Notes under the pieces: generated by a model | The model's input: the letters and a program-made list of their open reading frames with translations, nothing else | Database searches by the model: none | What the model was told of the DNA's origin: nothing | Made by a program: the position numbers and the translations under genes | Shown: positions 32,206-42,993 of the stretch, piece by piece | Layout: each line of letters starts with the position of its first letter | How positions within the stretch are numbered: the first letter of the stretch is position 1 | Assembly (NCBI GenBank): GCA_009829735.1 | Contig: CM020618.1 | Location: 36,184,894-36,248,893, forward strand | Direction: 5' to 3' | Length of the DNA: 64,000 bases | Origin: Pyropia yezoensis | Lineage: Eukaryota > Rhodophyta > Bangiophyceae > Bangiales > Bangiaceae

Positions 32206-35200
32206 CCGCGTCTGTTGCGGGTGAGCTCGGCTCGTCCCGCGGGTCTTGATCAGCTCCTTCCTTTCGTCATCCTCCGAGTCTGATTCCAGGACCTTGCGGG
32301 CTCTGGCCACCGGAGTGCCCTCAATCCCGTTCCGTCGCGTGTAGGCGCAGACGTCCGCAATGGGCAACCGGCTCGAGGGTTCCCAGGTATCATCAGTCGG
32401 GTTGAAACCGAACCAGTGTACTCGCAGGTACAAGCCCCCGTCCCTCCAGGCATGGTCAAAGAACTTGACGTTGACATATTCTCGGCCTTCTTCTTGGGGT
32501 AACCAGGGTACTGCAGCCCGCTTACGTCGGGTGAGATCCCGTTTGCTTGGCGGTGGAGCTCGGGTGGCATGGTCGCTGCGCACCCGGTACGGGGAGCCAT
32601 CCACGTCTAGAAGGAATGTCCAGCCGTCCGTACTCAGGATCTCACAGGGCCCATCCGTCTTGGATTCCAGCTTCTCCCGGGTCTTGCTATGATTGTTTAC
32701 AAAAACCCAGTCGCCACCACCCAGTTCCTTGTTCTTTTCCGGAACACCCTTGTCATAGTCCCGCTTGTATCGCTCCTGGGTCTTCGAGATTGACTCCTTG
32801 ACTCTTGGGAGCAGGAGCTTCAGTTGTTCCAGGAACTCATCCTTCGCCTTGGGACCTGACTTCAGGGCAGGCTGGAGACTGTCTGGTATTCTTTCCAGGG
32901 AGAAGTTGGTCAGCCGCCTTGGGGTGACAAAGTCGAGTGGAGCGACTCCCGTTGTCCGGTGAACTCGAGAGTTGTAGACTAGCGTGAGGACAGCCAGGAG
33001 CTCGTCCCAGTCTTCTTGATGCTCCTCAACGTAGTGCCGTAGCATGTCCAGCAGGGTCTGGTTGAATCGTTCCACCTGGCCGTTCGTTTGAGGGTGATAC
33101 GTCGTGGTGAACAAGTTCTTGATACCCATCAGGTCACAGAATCCTTGGAAGAACAGGGATGCAAACCGGGGACCGTTCTCGGTTAAGACGGAGTCTGGAG
33201 GGCCGTAGGCAGCTATCCTGTACTCGCAGAAGGCTGACGTGACGTCCAGGGCCGTGATGGTCCTCAGCGGGATCGCTCGAGTGAACTTGGAGAACCGGTC
33301 ACAAATGATGAGCAGGTATATGTTGCCACTGGATGTCTCAGGTAGAGGCCCCAGGATGTCCATGCTTAAGCTTGCAAAGGGCTCCGCCGCAGGGAACAGG
33401 CGTAGCTTAGAAGTCTTCTTCCTCTGAGACAACCGGTTCCTTGCACAGGAGACACAGGCCTCTAGATGCTTGTGGACGTCACTTGCCATGGTTTCCCAGT
33501 AGTAGTGTCGTCGCATCGAGGCATACATCCGGTTAATGCCAGGATGTCCGGCCTGGGGAGACGAGTGTTCCAAGCGGAGGATGTCAGCTCGTAGACTCCG
33601 GGGTACGTAGACTTGAGTTGCCCCATCGAAGGGTGACACCCGTATCAGGAGTCCATCTGTAGACTCGGAGAAGCAACTATTCCGGTTCAGATCCATTTGG
33701 TGGCGAAGCTCCAAGCACTGAGGATCCGTCAGTTGTGCCTCCAGCATCCGATGAATGGTTACCGGTTGATGGGCTTCAGGTGTCTCACACAGGGGAGCAT
33801 GCCAGCCACGTCCGACATTCGGGAGGATGAAACACTGTATTTCCTCCGGGAAGGGCCGGTGACGGCTGCAGGAGTCTCCAACCGGGACATGGTGTCGGCG
33901 CAGTGGTCCTCCCTCCCTGCTCTGGTGCACACCTTGTACTTGAATTCCGAGAGGCGTAGGCACCACTGGGCGACTCTTCCTTGGCTGCTGCCCATGCATA
34001 GCAGCCACCTTAGGCTGGCGTGGTCCGTCCGGATGAGAAACTCTTGTCCTTCAAGATAGAGGCGTGGCAGGAAGCAAGCCCAGACAACCGCCAAGCATTC
34101 GCGCTCCGTTGTGGAATAGTTCTTCTCGGATGGAGTCAGGACGCGACTGTAGTAGCCTATCGGGATGAAGTGCCCATCGGGTTGCTGCTGGAGTAGAGAG
34201 CACCCCACTTGGACGCCACAGGCATCAGTCTCTAGGACAAACTGGCCCTCCCGCTTGGGCAACGCCAGTACTGGAGTCGTGGTCAGGCGCTTCTTGAGCT
34301 CCTCGAAGGCAGCGGTCTGCTTCTCGTAGAACACCGGGAGTTGTGCGGGGAGCTTCTTGCTGGTGAGCTTGGTCAATGGCCGGGCAATCAGGGCATAGTC
34401 CCGTACGAACCGGCGGTAGACGTTGCACATACCAAGAAAGCTCTTGAGTTCCGTCTGGGTCTTAGGTTGCCGGGCATGCCGGAGAGCCTTGATATTCTTT
34501 TCGTTGACCAGGAGCTCCCCCGGACTCAGCACGTGCCCCAGGTACTCCACTTTCAGTCTCAAACAGGTGGCACTTCTCGGCCTTCAGGGTAACTCCAGCT
34601 TTGGACAGGAGAGCCAGGACCTCTCGAAGGTGCTCCAGGTGTTCCGCCGGGGTCTTGGAGAAAACGATAATGTCGCCCAGGTAGACCAAACATGTTCTCC
34701 ACCTTCGCCCCGACAGGATGATGTCGATGGCTCTCTGGAAGGTAGCCGGAGCATTGGTGGGACCAAAAGGAAGACGCTTGCACCGGAATAGCCCCATGTG
34801 GCACGTGAAGGTGGTCTTGTCCTTGTACTCGTCAGCCAGAGGGCTCTGCCAGTAAACGGCATTACAATCCAGCGTTGAGAAGAGGGTGGCATCACCAAGA
34901 AAGTCGATGCAATCGTCCATCCGGGGTATCGGGTATACATCCTTGACTGTCATCTCGTTCAGGCGCCTGTAGTCGACGCAGAAACGGAAGTGACCGCCAG
35001 GCTTCGGGACGAACACCACCGGGAAGGCCCACTCGCGGTCGGAGGGCTCGATAACATCCATCGTGAGCATCTTTTTAACCTACTTCTCAATTTCATCCCG
35101 GCCATGTGGTCCAGCCCGATACGCTTGCAGGTGTACCGGCTTAGCATGTGGCTTAAGTTGAATCCGGTGTAGGGTGGCGTCCATCTTGCCCAGCTCTCCA

Positions 35201-36150
35201 GAACACAGATACCCACATTCTTGGGGAAGCTTCTCCAGAGCCTCCTTCAAGTCAGGAGAAACGTTTTCTTGGTTGACATTCGGCATCCTGGGTGGTGCTT
35301 GATCGGGCTTTGGGGCATCGCCGACATCCTGTGCGTGTTCCGGACGTACGCCTAGGGCGGTTAGGTTGGATGCCAGTTCATGTTGCAGGTTCAAGAGGTC
35401 CTCCTTGCTCAGGGCACGGGCAGAGCCTCGATGAGGTTCTGCCGTTCCAACTGGAGTGCCCTTGGCGAGAGTTATTGGCTTCCGGCTCACGCTGACGATC
35501 AGCACGGAGAAAGGGGCGTGCCTTTCCACCTCCTTGTGATGCCTATGGGCCAAGTACAACCGGTGTCTCGCCAGAAACTCTTTGCGTCCGTAGAACAGGC
35601 ATTGACCCGTCGTCCGGGTATTCACTTGAACCTTGGTCTCCAAACGAGGAGGAAGAAGCACTGGTTTGAAGAGTGTCAAGGTAGAGGGTGGGATACGGTC
35701 CTTCTTGCTCTTGACTACACGAACCTTGGTGTCCTGATGCTCCAGCACCCTTAACACAAGCCCATGGTTGAAATGCACCTCTCCTTCTCCTGGTAGGATG
35801 CTCATGACATGCTGCTTCTGGAAGTCCCAACCTAGGACGAGGGGGACTGAGAGGGTCTTGACTACAAGAAAGGGAGAACGCATTGGTTCATTCTTGACGA
35901 AAATGGTGACAGGAAGGCGGCGAAGCGGTCGTACAGTTTGACCCGAGGCCTCTACAATCCGGGTCTTGGTAGGCGCTCTCCAGGCTTGTCGGCGCCAGCC
36001 CGGAGGTAGCAGGTTCTCAGTGATGACGCTTGCTCCGGCTCCCGTGTCAACCACCGGAGTAACAGCTTCGGGGAGGCTATCCTCCACACGCATACGAGCA
36101 TTAATCTTGAGGTTGTCTTTACGCAGGACAAGCAAGGTCCCCTTGAACAA
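32206..36150 (-). pseudogene. pol: Pol of the old family-2 element, degenerate
   Basis: Minus-strand homologue of the young pol at 38889-42848. Protease with DTGAG is readable at 36150-35083, then a stop (35080-35082) replaces a Gln codon ahead of RT. RT continues to about 34556, where the frame shifts, and its catalytic YLDD is YLGD (34672-34683). RNase H, integrase and chromodomain follow in pieces with another shift near 33900. The reading matches the young protein up to 32206, where the family-3 LTR begins. Inactive. Confidence 0.93.
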
Positions 36151-36213
36151 ACAGGGTGTTCAGGCGGCTAACAGTTGAGCAGGTAACTGCCGTCCTTTCT
36201 CCCGGCACGCAAG

Positions 36214-36218
36214 GGGAG
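36214..36218. repeat. Target-site duplication GGGAG, left copy
   Basis: GGGAG directly before the 5' LTR and again directly after the 3' LTR (45871-45875). Joining the flanks restores the gag-pol spacer of the older family-2 copy. Confidence 0.95.
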
Positions 36219-36790
36219 TGTAGCATCCCTGGCCCCGACTTGGCGCCGACCCGGGACTGCAACCAGAGGGCACCAGGTGCCAGAACACGCCCGCCGTGTG
36301 GCGATGGTTGGCGGCCGTGGCCCGTGCCCGACACTGGGATGCGGTGGACTACGCTATCCACACGCGAGAGAGGGATTTCTGATGTGTTTTTGCATATTTG
36401 TGAGGGACTTGATTTGAGAGAATTTGAGTGTGAGATTAGTGAGTGGGAATAGAATTAGTAGTGATAGTGGCCCCCGACCTGACGAGGTTAGACTCGGGTC
36501 GGGGCCACTCGGGGTTATGGGGGGGCTACCGGGCCAACGTGCCGGGGTTCCCCCAGATGCACGTTAAGAGGGACAGCGAGGCGCCCTCGGCCCGCGCCCT
36601 CAGGGAAAAAGACAACTGCGCGTTTGCTTTCCTCTTCCCCGTGTGCACTACCGTGCGTATCTGTTTGCCCTGCAAGCAGGCACGTGAGGCAACAGGCATA
36701 CCATTCTCGTAGTTCCCCTTTCTGCGTTACCTGTCCCTTTCCCCCGAGGGATATTGACACGTGTCTGAGAGGATCGAGTTTTATACCACA
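36219..36790 (+). repeat. 5' LTR, young family-2 element
   Basis: 572 bp, TGTAGCA...TACCACA, same length and sequence as 45299-45870. Confidence 0.96.
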
Positions 36791-36794
36791 TATT

Positions 36795-36812
36795 TGGTGG
36801 AGCAGCAGGGGA
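36795..36812 (+). other. Primer-binding site, young family-2 element
   Basis: TGGTGGAGCAGCAGGGGA, four bases after the LTR; the same 18-base PBS as in families 1 and 3. Confidence 0.88.
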
Positions 36813-36999
36813 TTGGAGTGTTTGAGAAGAGACATTTGGGAGCAGCGGTTGCGTTGTTCCTATTCTGTCTTTTTCTGTGGTTTGGGAATTATTTGCACCC
36901 GTTCACGGGAACCCCATTCCTGGCTCTCCAACCCCTCTCTTGTGGTCTTGCGATCTTTGGACACGCAGGTAACTGGACTGTGGCTGTCAAGAGACCAAC

Positions 37000-38760
37000 A
37001 TGGCTACCCTCCCTGGCACGACGGTGCCCGAAGGGGTAGACCCCGCGTCCCTTGACGCATCCCTGGTCACCGCGGGGGACGGTGCCCAACCCGGCGTTCT
37101 CCCTACGGGTGAAGCAGACCTGGGCGTGACATCCGGTAGTGGACTGGAGTCTACAGGCGGCCAAGTACCGCCTGCTCCCGTTCCTCCGGCTGTTCCTCCT
37201 GTGGGAGCCACCCCGGGGTCAACGGCGTTCGAGTCCGCTCGCAGCAGGCGTCTCCCTCCTGTCGGTTCTACTCTTCAACCTCCAGGGATAGCCCCTGGTG
37301 TGTTTACTCCTGGACCCACACATGGCAGCTGGGTGTATACACCTCTTCCTGTGGGCACTAGCAGTGCCAGAGGCACCGCTATGACTGGTTCTACGGGTCT
37401 TCCTGAGACTTCGACTCCTGGGACCGGCCAAGCTTTTCCTCCCCTTGTGTCCTATGGGGCGGGGAGCTCCAAGACCGGTGACCGGAGCAGCCGTAGGCGT
37501 CGGCGTCGTCGCCGCCGCTCTAGCACCAGCGAGACCAGTTCCTCCAGCTCTGAGGAGGGATATGACTGGGATGCATCTCCCGGTCCTACCCGGCGCAGGC
37601 TAGTCGAGTTCGACTTCCCTGCCCACCAAGTGGGAGATGCCACCCTGAACAAGGTCACGTATTGGGGTAACTACCGGCTGGAGAACCAAGACCAAGGTTA
37701 CACCCGGAAGATGGCCAAGAAGATGGCATCCCTGAACCGGCGAATGCAGCCGAGCTTTGGGGGGCATCCTAAGTTTTCCGGGAAGAGACCGGCGCTTATC
37801 TTTGCCTTCCTGCGCCGGTTTGTCAAGGCATGCAATGACAACGATGTGTCCGAGGGCAAGGCTCTCTATCTCCTGGTTAACTTCATGACCGGAGAAGCGG
37901 AACAGCGGTTTGCACAGGTTCTACCAGACTCTGCCGGGCACATTGTTGGACGTACTGTCGCGAGTTATCCGGAGGCGGTCAACTGGCTCCTGTCCAACTA
38001 CGCAGACGCGGACTCCCTGCGTAAGGCAGTCGGTAGGCTGAACCGGGCAACCATGGAGAGACAAGAGACTCCAGAGGCGTTCGCCCGTCGTGTCCGGGAG
38101 ATGAGCGATGCTTGTGGCAACGTTTACCCTGAGGACAGGCTCAAGATGATCTTCTCGGAGGGGCTTCCCGAATATCTTCAAGTGGATGCGGAGAACTACA
38201 ACCAGGAACATCAAGAACATACCTTCCAGCAGTTGATGGCCTATACCCAGGGCAAGCACCGGCAAGCCAAGGCCCTCCAGGCTCCTATGGTATCAACCCC
38301 CAAGCCATTGTCGCGAGTTCGTCCCGGACCCGACAAGTATAAGGGAGGTGATAACCCTGTACCGGTACTCGCAGTTGGCGAGGCCTCACCCATGGAGTCA
38401 AGGGACAAGTGGGGCGGCTTCGTTTCTAAGGAACAACCTTCCCTGGTCGCCCCCAAGCAGATCAGGAACCAGCGGTTCCGGTCTTGCTGGCTGTGCCAGA
38501 AGGAGGATCATATGTCCTACCAGTGCCCGACCATTCCCGAGGATCTCCAGGAGAAACTCAAGCGTCAAGGACTGGTGTTTGCAAAGGCGGTCAACTGGGC
38601 TGACCGGCGGGCACCCTCCAAGATGGACAAGGCACAGGTACATGCCATCCGAGTGGCAACCTTACAGAGCATCACGGAGGCTCTGGCAAGGGAAGCTCCT
38701 ACGGACTTTGACCTGGAGACCGAAACCTCTAAGGACTCCTCGGAGCCGGGAAACGAGTAG
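37000..38760 (+). CDS. gag: Gag polyprotein, family 2
   Basis: Gag of 586 residues from the ATG at 37000. Residues 1-160 are Pro/Thr/Gly/Ser-rich, then an Arg run (about 163-172) and a Ser/Glu patch. About 250-400 is the Retrotrans_gag-type capsid region (FAFLRRFVKACNDNDVSEGK). The CCHC knuckle CWLCQKEDHMSYQC lies near residue 495. The C-terminus ends GGA AAC GAG TAG, containing the slippery heptamer for pol. The older copy in the opposite strand has lost this ATG (GTG at 47694-47696). Confidence 0.93.
   Translation: MATLPGTTVPEGVDPASLDASLVTAGDGAQPGVLPTGEADLGVTSGSGLESTGGQVPPAPVPPAVPPVGATPGSTAFESARSRRLPPVGSTLQPPGIAPGVFTPGPTHGSWVYTPLPVGTSSARGTAMTGSTGLPETSTPGTGQAFPPLVSYGAGSSKTGDRSSRRRRRRRRRSSTSETSSSSSEEGYDWDASPGPTRRRLVEFDFPAHQVGDATLNKVTYWGNYRLENQDQGYTRKMAKKMASLNRRMQPSFGGHPKFSGKRPALIFAFLRRFVKACNDNDVSEGKALYLLVNFMTGEAEQRFAQVLPDSAGHIVGRTVASYPEAVNWLLSNYADADSLRKAVGRLNRATMERQETPEAFARRVREMSDACGNVYPEDRLKMIFSEGLPEYLQVDAENYNQEHQEHTFQQLMAYTQGKHRQAKALQAPMVSTPKPLSRVRPGPDKYKGGDNPVPVLAVGEASPMESRDKWGGFVSKEQPSLVAPKQIRNQRFRSCWLCQKEDHMSYQCPTIPEDLQEKLKRQGLVFAKAVNWADRRAPSKMDKAQVHAIRVATLQSITEALAREAPTDFDLETETSKDSSEPGNE
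38748..38754 (+). promoter_or_regulatory. Candidate -1 ribosomal frameshift site GGGAAAC, family 2
   Basis: G GGA AAC in gag register, followed by GAG TAG. The pol frame is the -1 frame, open from 38712 across the gag stop to 42848. I found no ATG between that opening and protease, so pol needs frameshifting to be made. A stem-loop (CAGGGTA...TACCTG) lies about 45 bases downstream. Confidence 0.82.
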
Positions 38761-41700
38761 GGCAGGCGCTCTCCCCAAGTGTCTTCCCGAATCTCCAACG
38801 GCAGGGTACTTCTACCTGTTCTCCCCTTGCGTGCCGGGAGAAAGGACGGCAGTTACCTGCTCAACCGGTAGCCGCCTGGACACCCTGTTTGTTCAAGGGG
38901 ACCTTGCTCGTCCTGCGTAAGGAAAACCTCAAGATTAATGCTCGTATGCGTGTGGGGGATAGCCTCCCCCAAGCTGTTACGCCGGTGGTCGACACGGGAG
39001 CCGGACCAAGCGTCATCACTGAGAACCTGTTACCTCCGGGCTGGCGTCGACATGCCTGGAGAGCGCCTACCAAGACCCGGATTGTAGACGCATCAGGTCA
39101 AACCCTACGACCGCTTGGCCGTCTTCCCGTCGCCATCTATGTCAACAATGAACCAATGCTTTTTCCCTTTCTAGTAGTCAAGACCTTATCAGTCCCCCTC
39201 ATCCTAGGCTGGGACTTCCAGAAGCAGCATGTCAAGAGCATCCTACCCGGAGAAGGAAAGGTGCAGTTCAACCATGGGTTTGTGTCACCAGTGCTGGAGC
39301 ACCTAGACACCAAGGTTCGTGTGGCCAAGAACCAGAAGGAACGCATCCCACCCTCTACCTTGACCCTCATCAAACCGGTGCTCCTACCTCCTCGCTCGGA
39401 GACCAAGGTTCAAGTCACGACCCGGACTGCAGGTCAATGCCTGATCTACGGACGCAAGGAGTTTCTGGCGAAACACCGATTATACCTAGCCCACGGACAT
39501 CACAAGAAGGTGGAGAGGCACACTCCGTTCTCGGTGCTGATGGTCAACGTGAGCCGGAAGCCAATAACCCTCGCCAAGGGCACTCGAGTTGGTACAGCAG
39601 AGCCTTACCGGGGGTCCGCCCGCGCCATGAGCAAGGAAGACCTCTTCAACCTGCAACAAGAGCTGGCATCCAACTTGACGGCCTTAGACGTATCTCCGGA
39701 ACAAGAGCAGGCTGGCCGTACTACTCCGAAGCCCGAACAAGCACCGCCCGGGATGCCGAAGGTCAACCAAGAAAACGTCCCTCCCGACTTGAAGGAGGCA
39801 CTGGAGAAGCTTCTCCAGGAATATCGGCACCTGTGGTCCGGAGAGCTGGGCAAGATGGACGCCACCCTACACCGGATTCAACTCAAGCCAGATGCCAAAC
39901 CAGTGCACATGCACCCATACCGGGCTGGACCTCATCGCCGGGATGAGATTGAGAAGCAGGTTAACAAGATGCTCAAGATGGATGTTATCGAGCCGTCTGA
40001 TGGCGAGTGGGCTTTCCCGGTGGTAGTCGTCCCGAAACCTGGCGGTCACTTCCGTTTCTGCGTTGACTACAGACGCCTGAACGAGATGACAGTCAAGGAT
40101 GTATACCCGATACCCCGGATGGATGATTGCCTCGACTTTCTTGGTGATGCCACCCTCTTCTCGACGCTGGATTGTAATGCCGGTTACTGGCAGATCCCTC
40201 TGGCTGATGAGGACAAGGACAAGACTACCTTTACGTGCCACATGGGACTATTCCGGTGCAAGCGTCTCCCTTTTGGTCTCACTAATGCTCCGGCAACCTT
40301 CCAGAGAGCCATCGACATCATCCTGTCGGGGCTAAGGTGGAGAACATGTTTGGTCTACCTGGACGACATCATCGTTTTCTCCAAGACCCCAGCGGAACAC
40401 CTGGAGCACCTTCGAGAAGTCCTGGCCCTCCTGTCCAAGGCTGGAGTTACCCTCAAGGCCGAGAAGTGCCACCTGTTTGAGACTGAGGTGGAGTACCTGG
40501 GGCACGTGCTGAGTCCGGGGGAGCTCCGAGTCAATGAGAAGAACATCAAGGCCCTCCGGCAGGCACGGCAACCTAAAACCCAGACGGAACTCAAGAGCTT
40601 CCTGGGTATGTGCAACGTCTACCGCCGGTTCGTACGAGACTACGCTCTGATTGCCCGGCCCTTGACCAAGCTTACTAGCAAGAAGCTTCCAGCACAACTC
40701 CCGGTGTTCGACGAGAAGCAGACAGCAGCCTTCGAAGAGCTCAAGAAGCGCCTGACCACCACTCCAGTACTGGCGTTACCCAAGCGGGAGGGTCAGTTTG
40801 TTCTGGAGACTGACGCCTGTGGCGTCCAGGTGGGGTGCTCACTACTCCAGCAGCAACCTGATGGGCACTTCCTCCCGATAGGCTACTACAGTCGCGTCTT
40901 GACTCCAGCCGAGAAGAACTATTCCACGACCGAGCGCGAGTGCTTGGCGGTCGTCTGGGCTTGCTTCCTGTTACGTCCATATCTTGAAGGACAAGAGTTC
41001 CTCATCCGGACGGACCACGCCAGTCTAAGGTGGCTGCTATGCATGGACAGCAGTCAAGGAAGGGTCGCCCGGTGGCGCCTACGCCTTTCGGAGTTCAAGT
41101 ACAAGGTGTGCACCAGAGCAGGGAGGGAGCACCACTGCGCCGACACCATGTCCAGGCTGGAGACCCCCGCAGCCGATACCGGTCCTATCCCGGAGGAAAT
41201 ACCTTGCTTTATCCTCCCGAATGTCGGACGTGGCTGGCACGCTCCCCTGTACGAGACACCTGACGCTCATCAACCGGTAACCATTCACCGGATGCTGGAG
41301 GCACAATTGACGGACCCTCAATGCTTGGAGCTTCGCCACCAAATGGACCTGAACCGGAACAGTCGCTTCTCCGAGTCTACAGACGGACTCCTGGTACGGG
41401 TGTCACCCTTCGATGGGGCAACTCAAGTCTACGTACCCCGGAGCCTACGGACTGACATCCTACGCCTGGAGCACTCGTCTCCCCAGGCCGGACATCCTGG
41501 TATCAATCGGATGTATGCTTCCATGAGACGACACTATTACTGGGAAACCATGGCCAGTGACGTCCATAAGTGCCTGGAGGCTTGTATTTCTTGTGCAAGG
41601 AACCGGTTGTCCCAGAGGAAGAAGACTTCTAAGCTACGCCTATTCCCTGCGGCGGAGCCCTTTGCAAGCTTAAGCATGGACATCCTGGGGCCCCTACCTG

Positions 41701-42848
41701 AGACCTCCAGTGGCAACATATACCTGCTCATCATTTGTGACCGGTTCTCCAAGTTCACTCGAGCAATCCCGTTGAGAACCATCACGGCTCTGGATGTCAC
41801 GTCGGCCTTCTGCGAGTACTGGATAGCTGCCTACGGCCCTCCAGACTCCGTCTTAACCGACAACGGTCCCCAGTTTGCATCCCTGTTCTTCCAAGGAGTC
41901 TGTGACCTGATGGGCATCAAGAACTTGTACACCACGACGTACCACCCTCAAACGAACGGCCAGGTGGAACGATTCAACCGGACCCTAGTGGACAAGCTAC
42001 GGCACTACGTGGAGGAGCACCAAGAAGACTGGGACGAGCTCCTGGCTGTCCTCACTCTAGCCTACAACTCCCGAGTTCACCGGACAACGGGAGTCGCTCC
42101 ACTCGACTTCGTCACCCCGAGGCGGCTGACCAACTTCTCCCTGGAAAGAATACCGGATGGTCTCCAGCCTGCACTGAAGTCAGGTCCCAAGGCAAAGGAT
42201 GAGTTCCTGGAACAACTAAAGCTCCTGCTCCCAAGAGTCAAGGAGTCAATTTCAAAGACCCAGGAGCGATACAAGCGGGACTATGACAAGGGTGTCCGGG
42301 AAAAGAACAAGGAACTGGGTGGTGGCGACTGGGTTTTTGTGGACAACCATAGCAAGACCCGGGGGAAGCTGGACTCTAAGACGGATGGACCTTATGAGAT
42401 TCTCAATACGGATGGCTGGACCTTCCTTCTAGACGTGGATGGCTCTCCGTACCGGGTGAGCAGCGACCATGTCACCCGAGCTCCACCGCCAAGCCAACGG
42501 GACTTGACCCGGCGTAAGCGGACTGCGATACCCTGGCTATCCCAAGAAGAAGGTCGGGAATTTGTCTACGTCAAGTTTGTCGACCATGCCTGGAGAGATG
42601 GACGCCTGTACCTGCGAGTACGCTGGTTCGGCTTTAACCCAGCAGATGATACATGGGAACCCTCAAACCGGCTACCCATCGCGGACGTCTGTGCCTACAC
42701 GCGACGGAACGGGATTGAGGGCACTCCCGTGGCCAGAGCCGGCAAGATTCTGGAGTCGGACACGGAGGAGGACCAAGAGGACGGGGCCAACCAAGACCCT
42801 CGGGACGAGACGAGCTCACCCGCAACGGATGCGGAACAAGAGGATTGA
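38755..42848 (+). CDS. pol: Pol polyprotein, family 2 (PR-RT-RH-IN-chromodomain)
   Basis: Polyprotein in the -1 frame relative to gag; the first conserved residues follow a TTG at 38889, not an ATG, so it is best read as the Pol part of a Gag-Pol fusion starting at the slippery site. Counting from 38889: protease DTGAG near 35; RT with FCVDYRRLN near 388 and YLDD near 489; RNase H from about 640; integrase zinc module (HSSPQAGH...CISC) near 862; integrase core with Asp near 931, DNG near 991 and Glu near 1027; chromodomain about 1224-1280 (YLRVRWFGFNPADDTWEPS). The acidic tail ends at TGA 42846-42848. All catalytic residues are present. Confidence 0.95.
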
Positions 42849-42993
42849 GAAGAAGGGAACGGGTATATCAAGGAGAACACGCAATGCAAGCATGGAACAA
42901 TCAAGGAAACCAAGCACCCGCTCGAGCAACCCTTCTCTCCGCCTCTTCCCTCCTCGCTTCTCCCAAGACCCTCACCCTCCTTGCCTCCAACTA
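42849..42993. other. Short spacer between converging pol and aORF, family 2
   Basis: 145 bases, mostly pyrimidine-rich on the plus strand, without the 24-bp hairpin array of family 1. No feature recognised. Confidence 0.5.
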
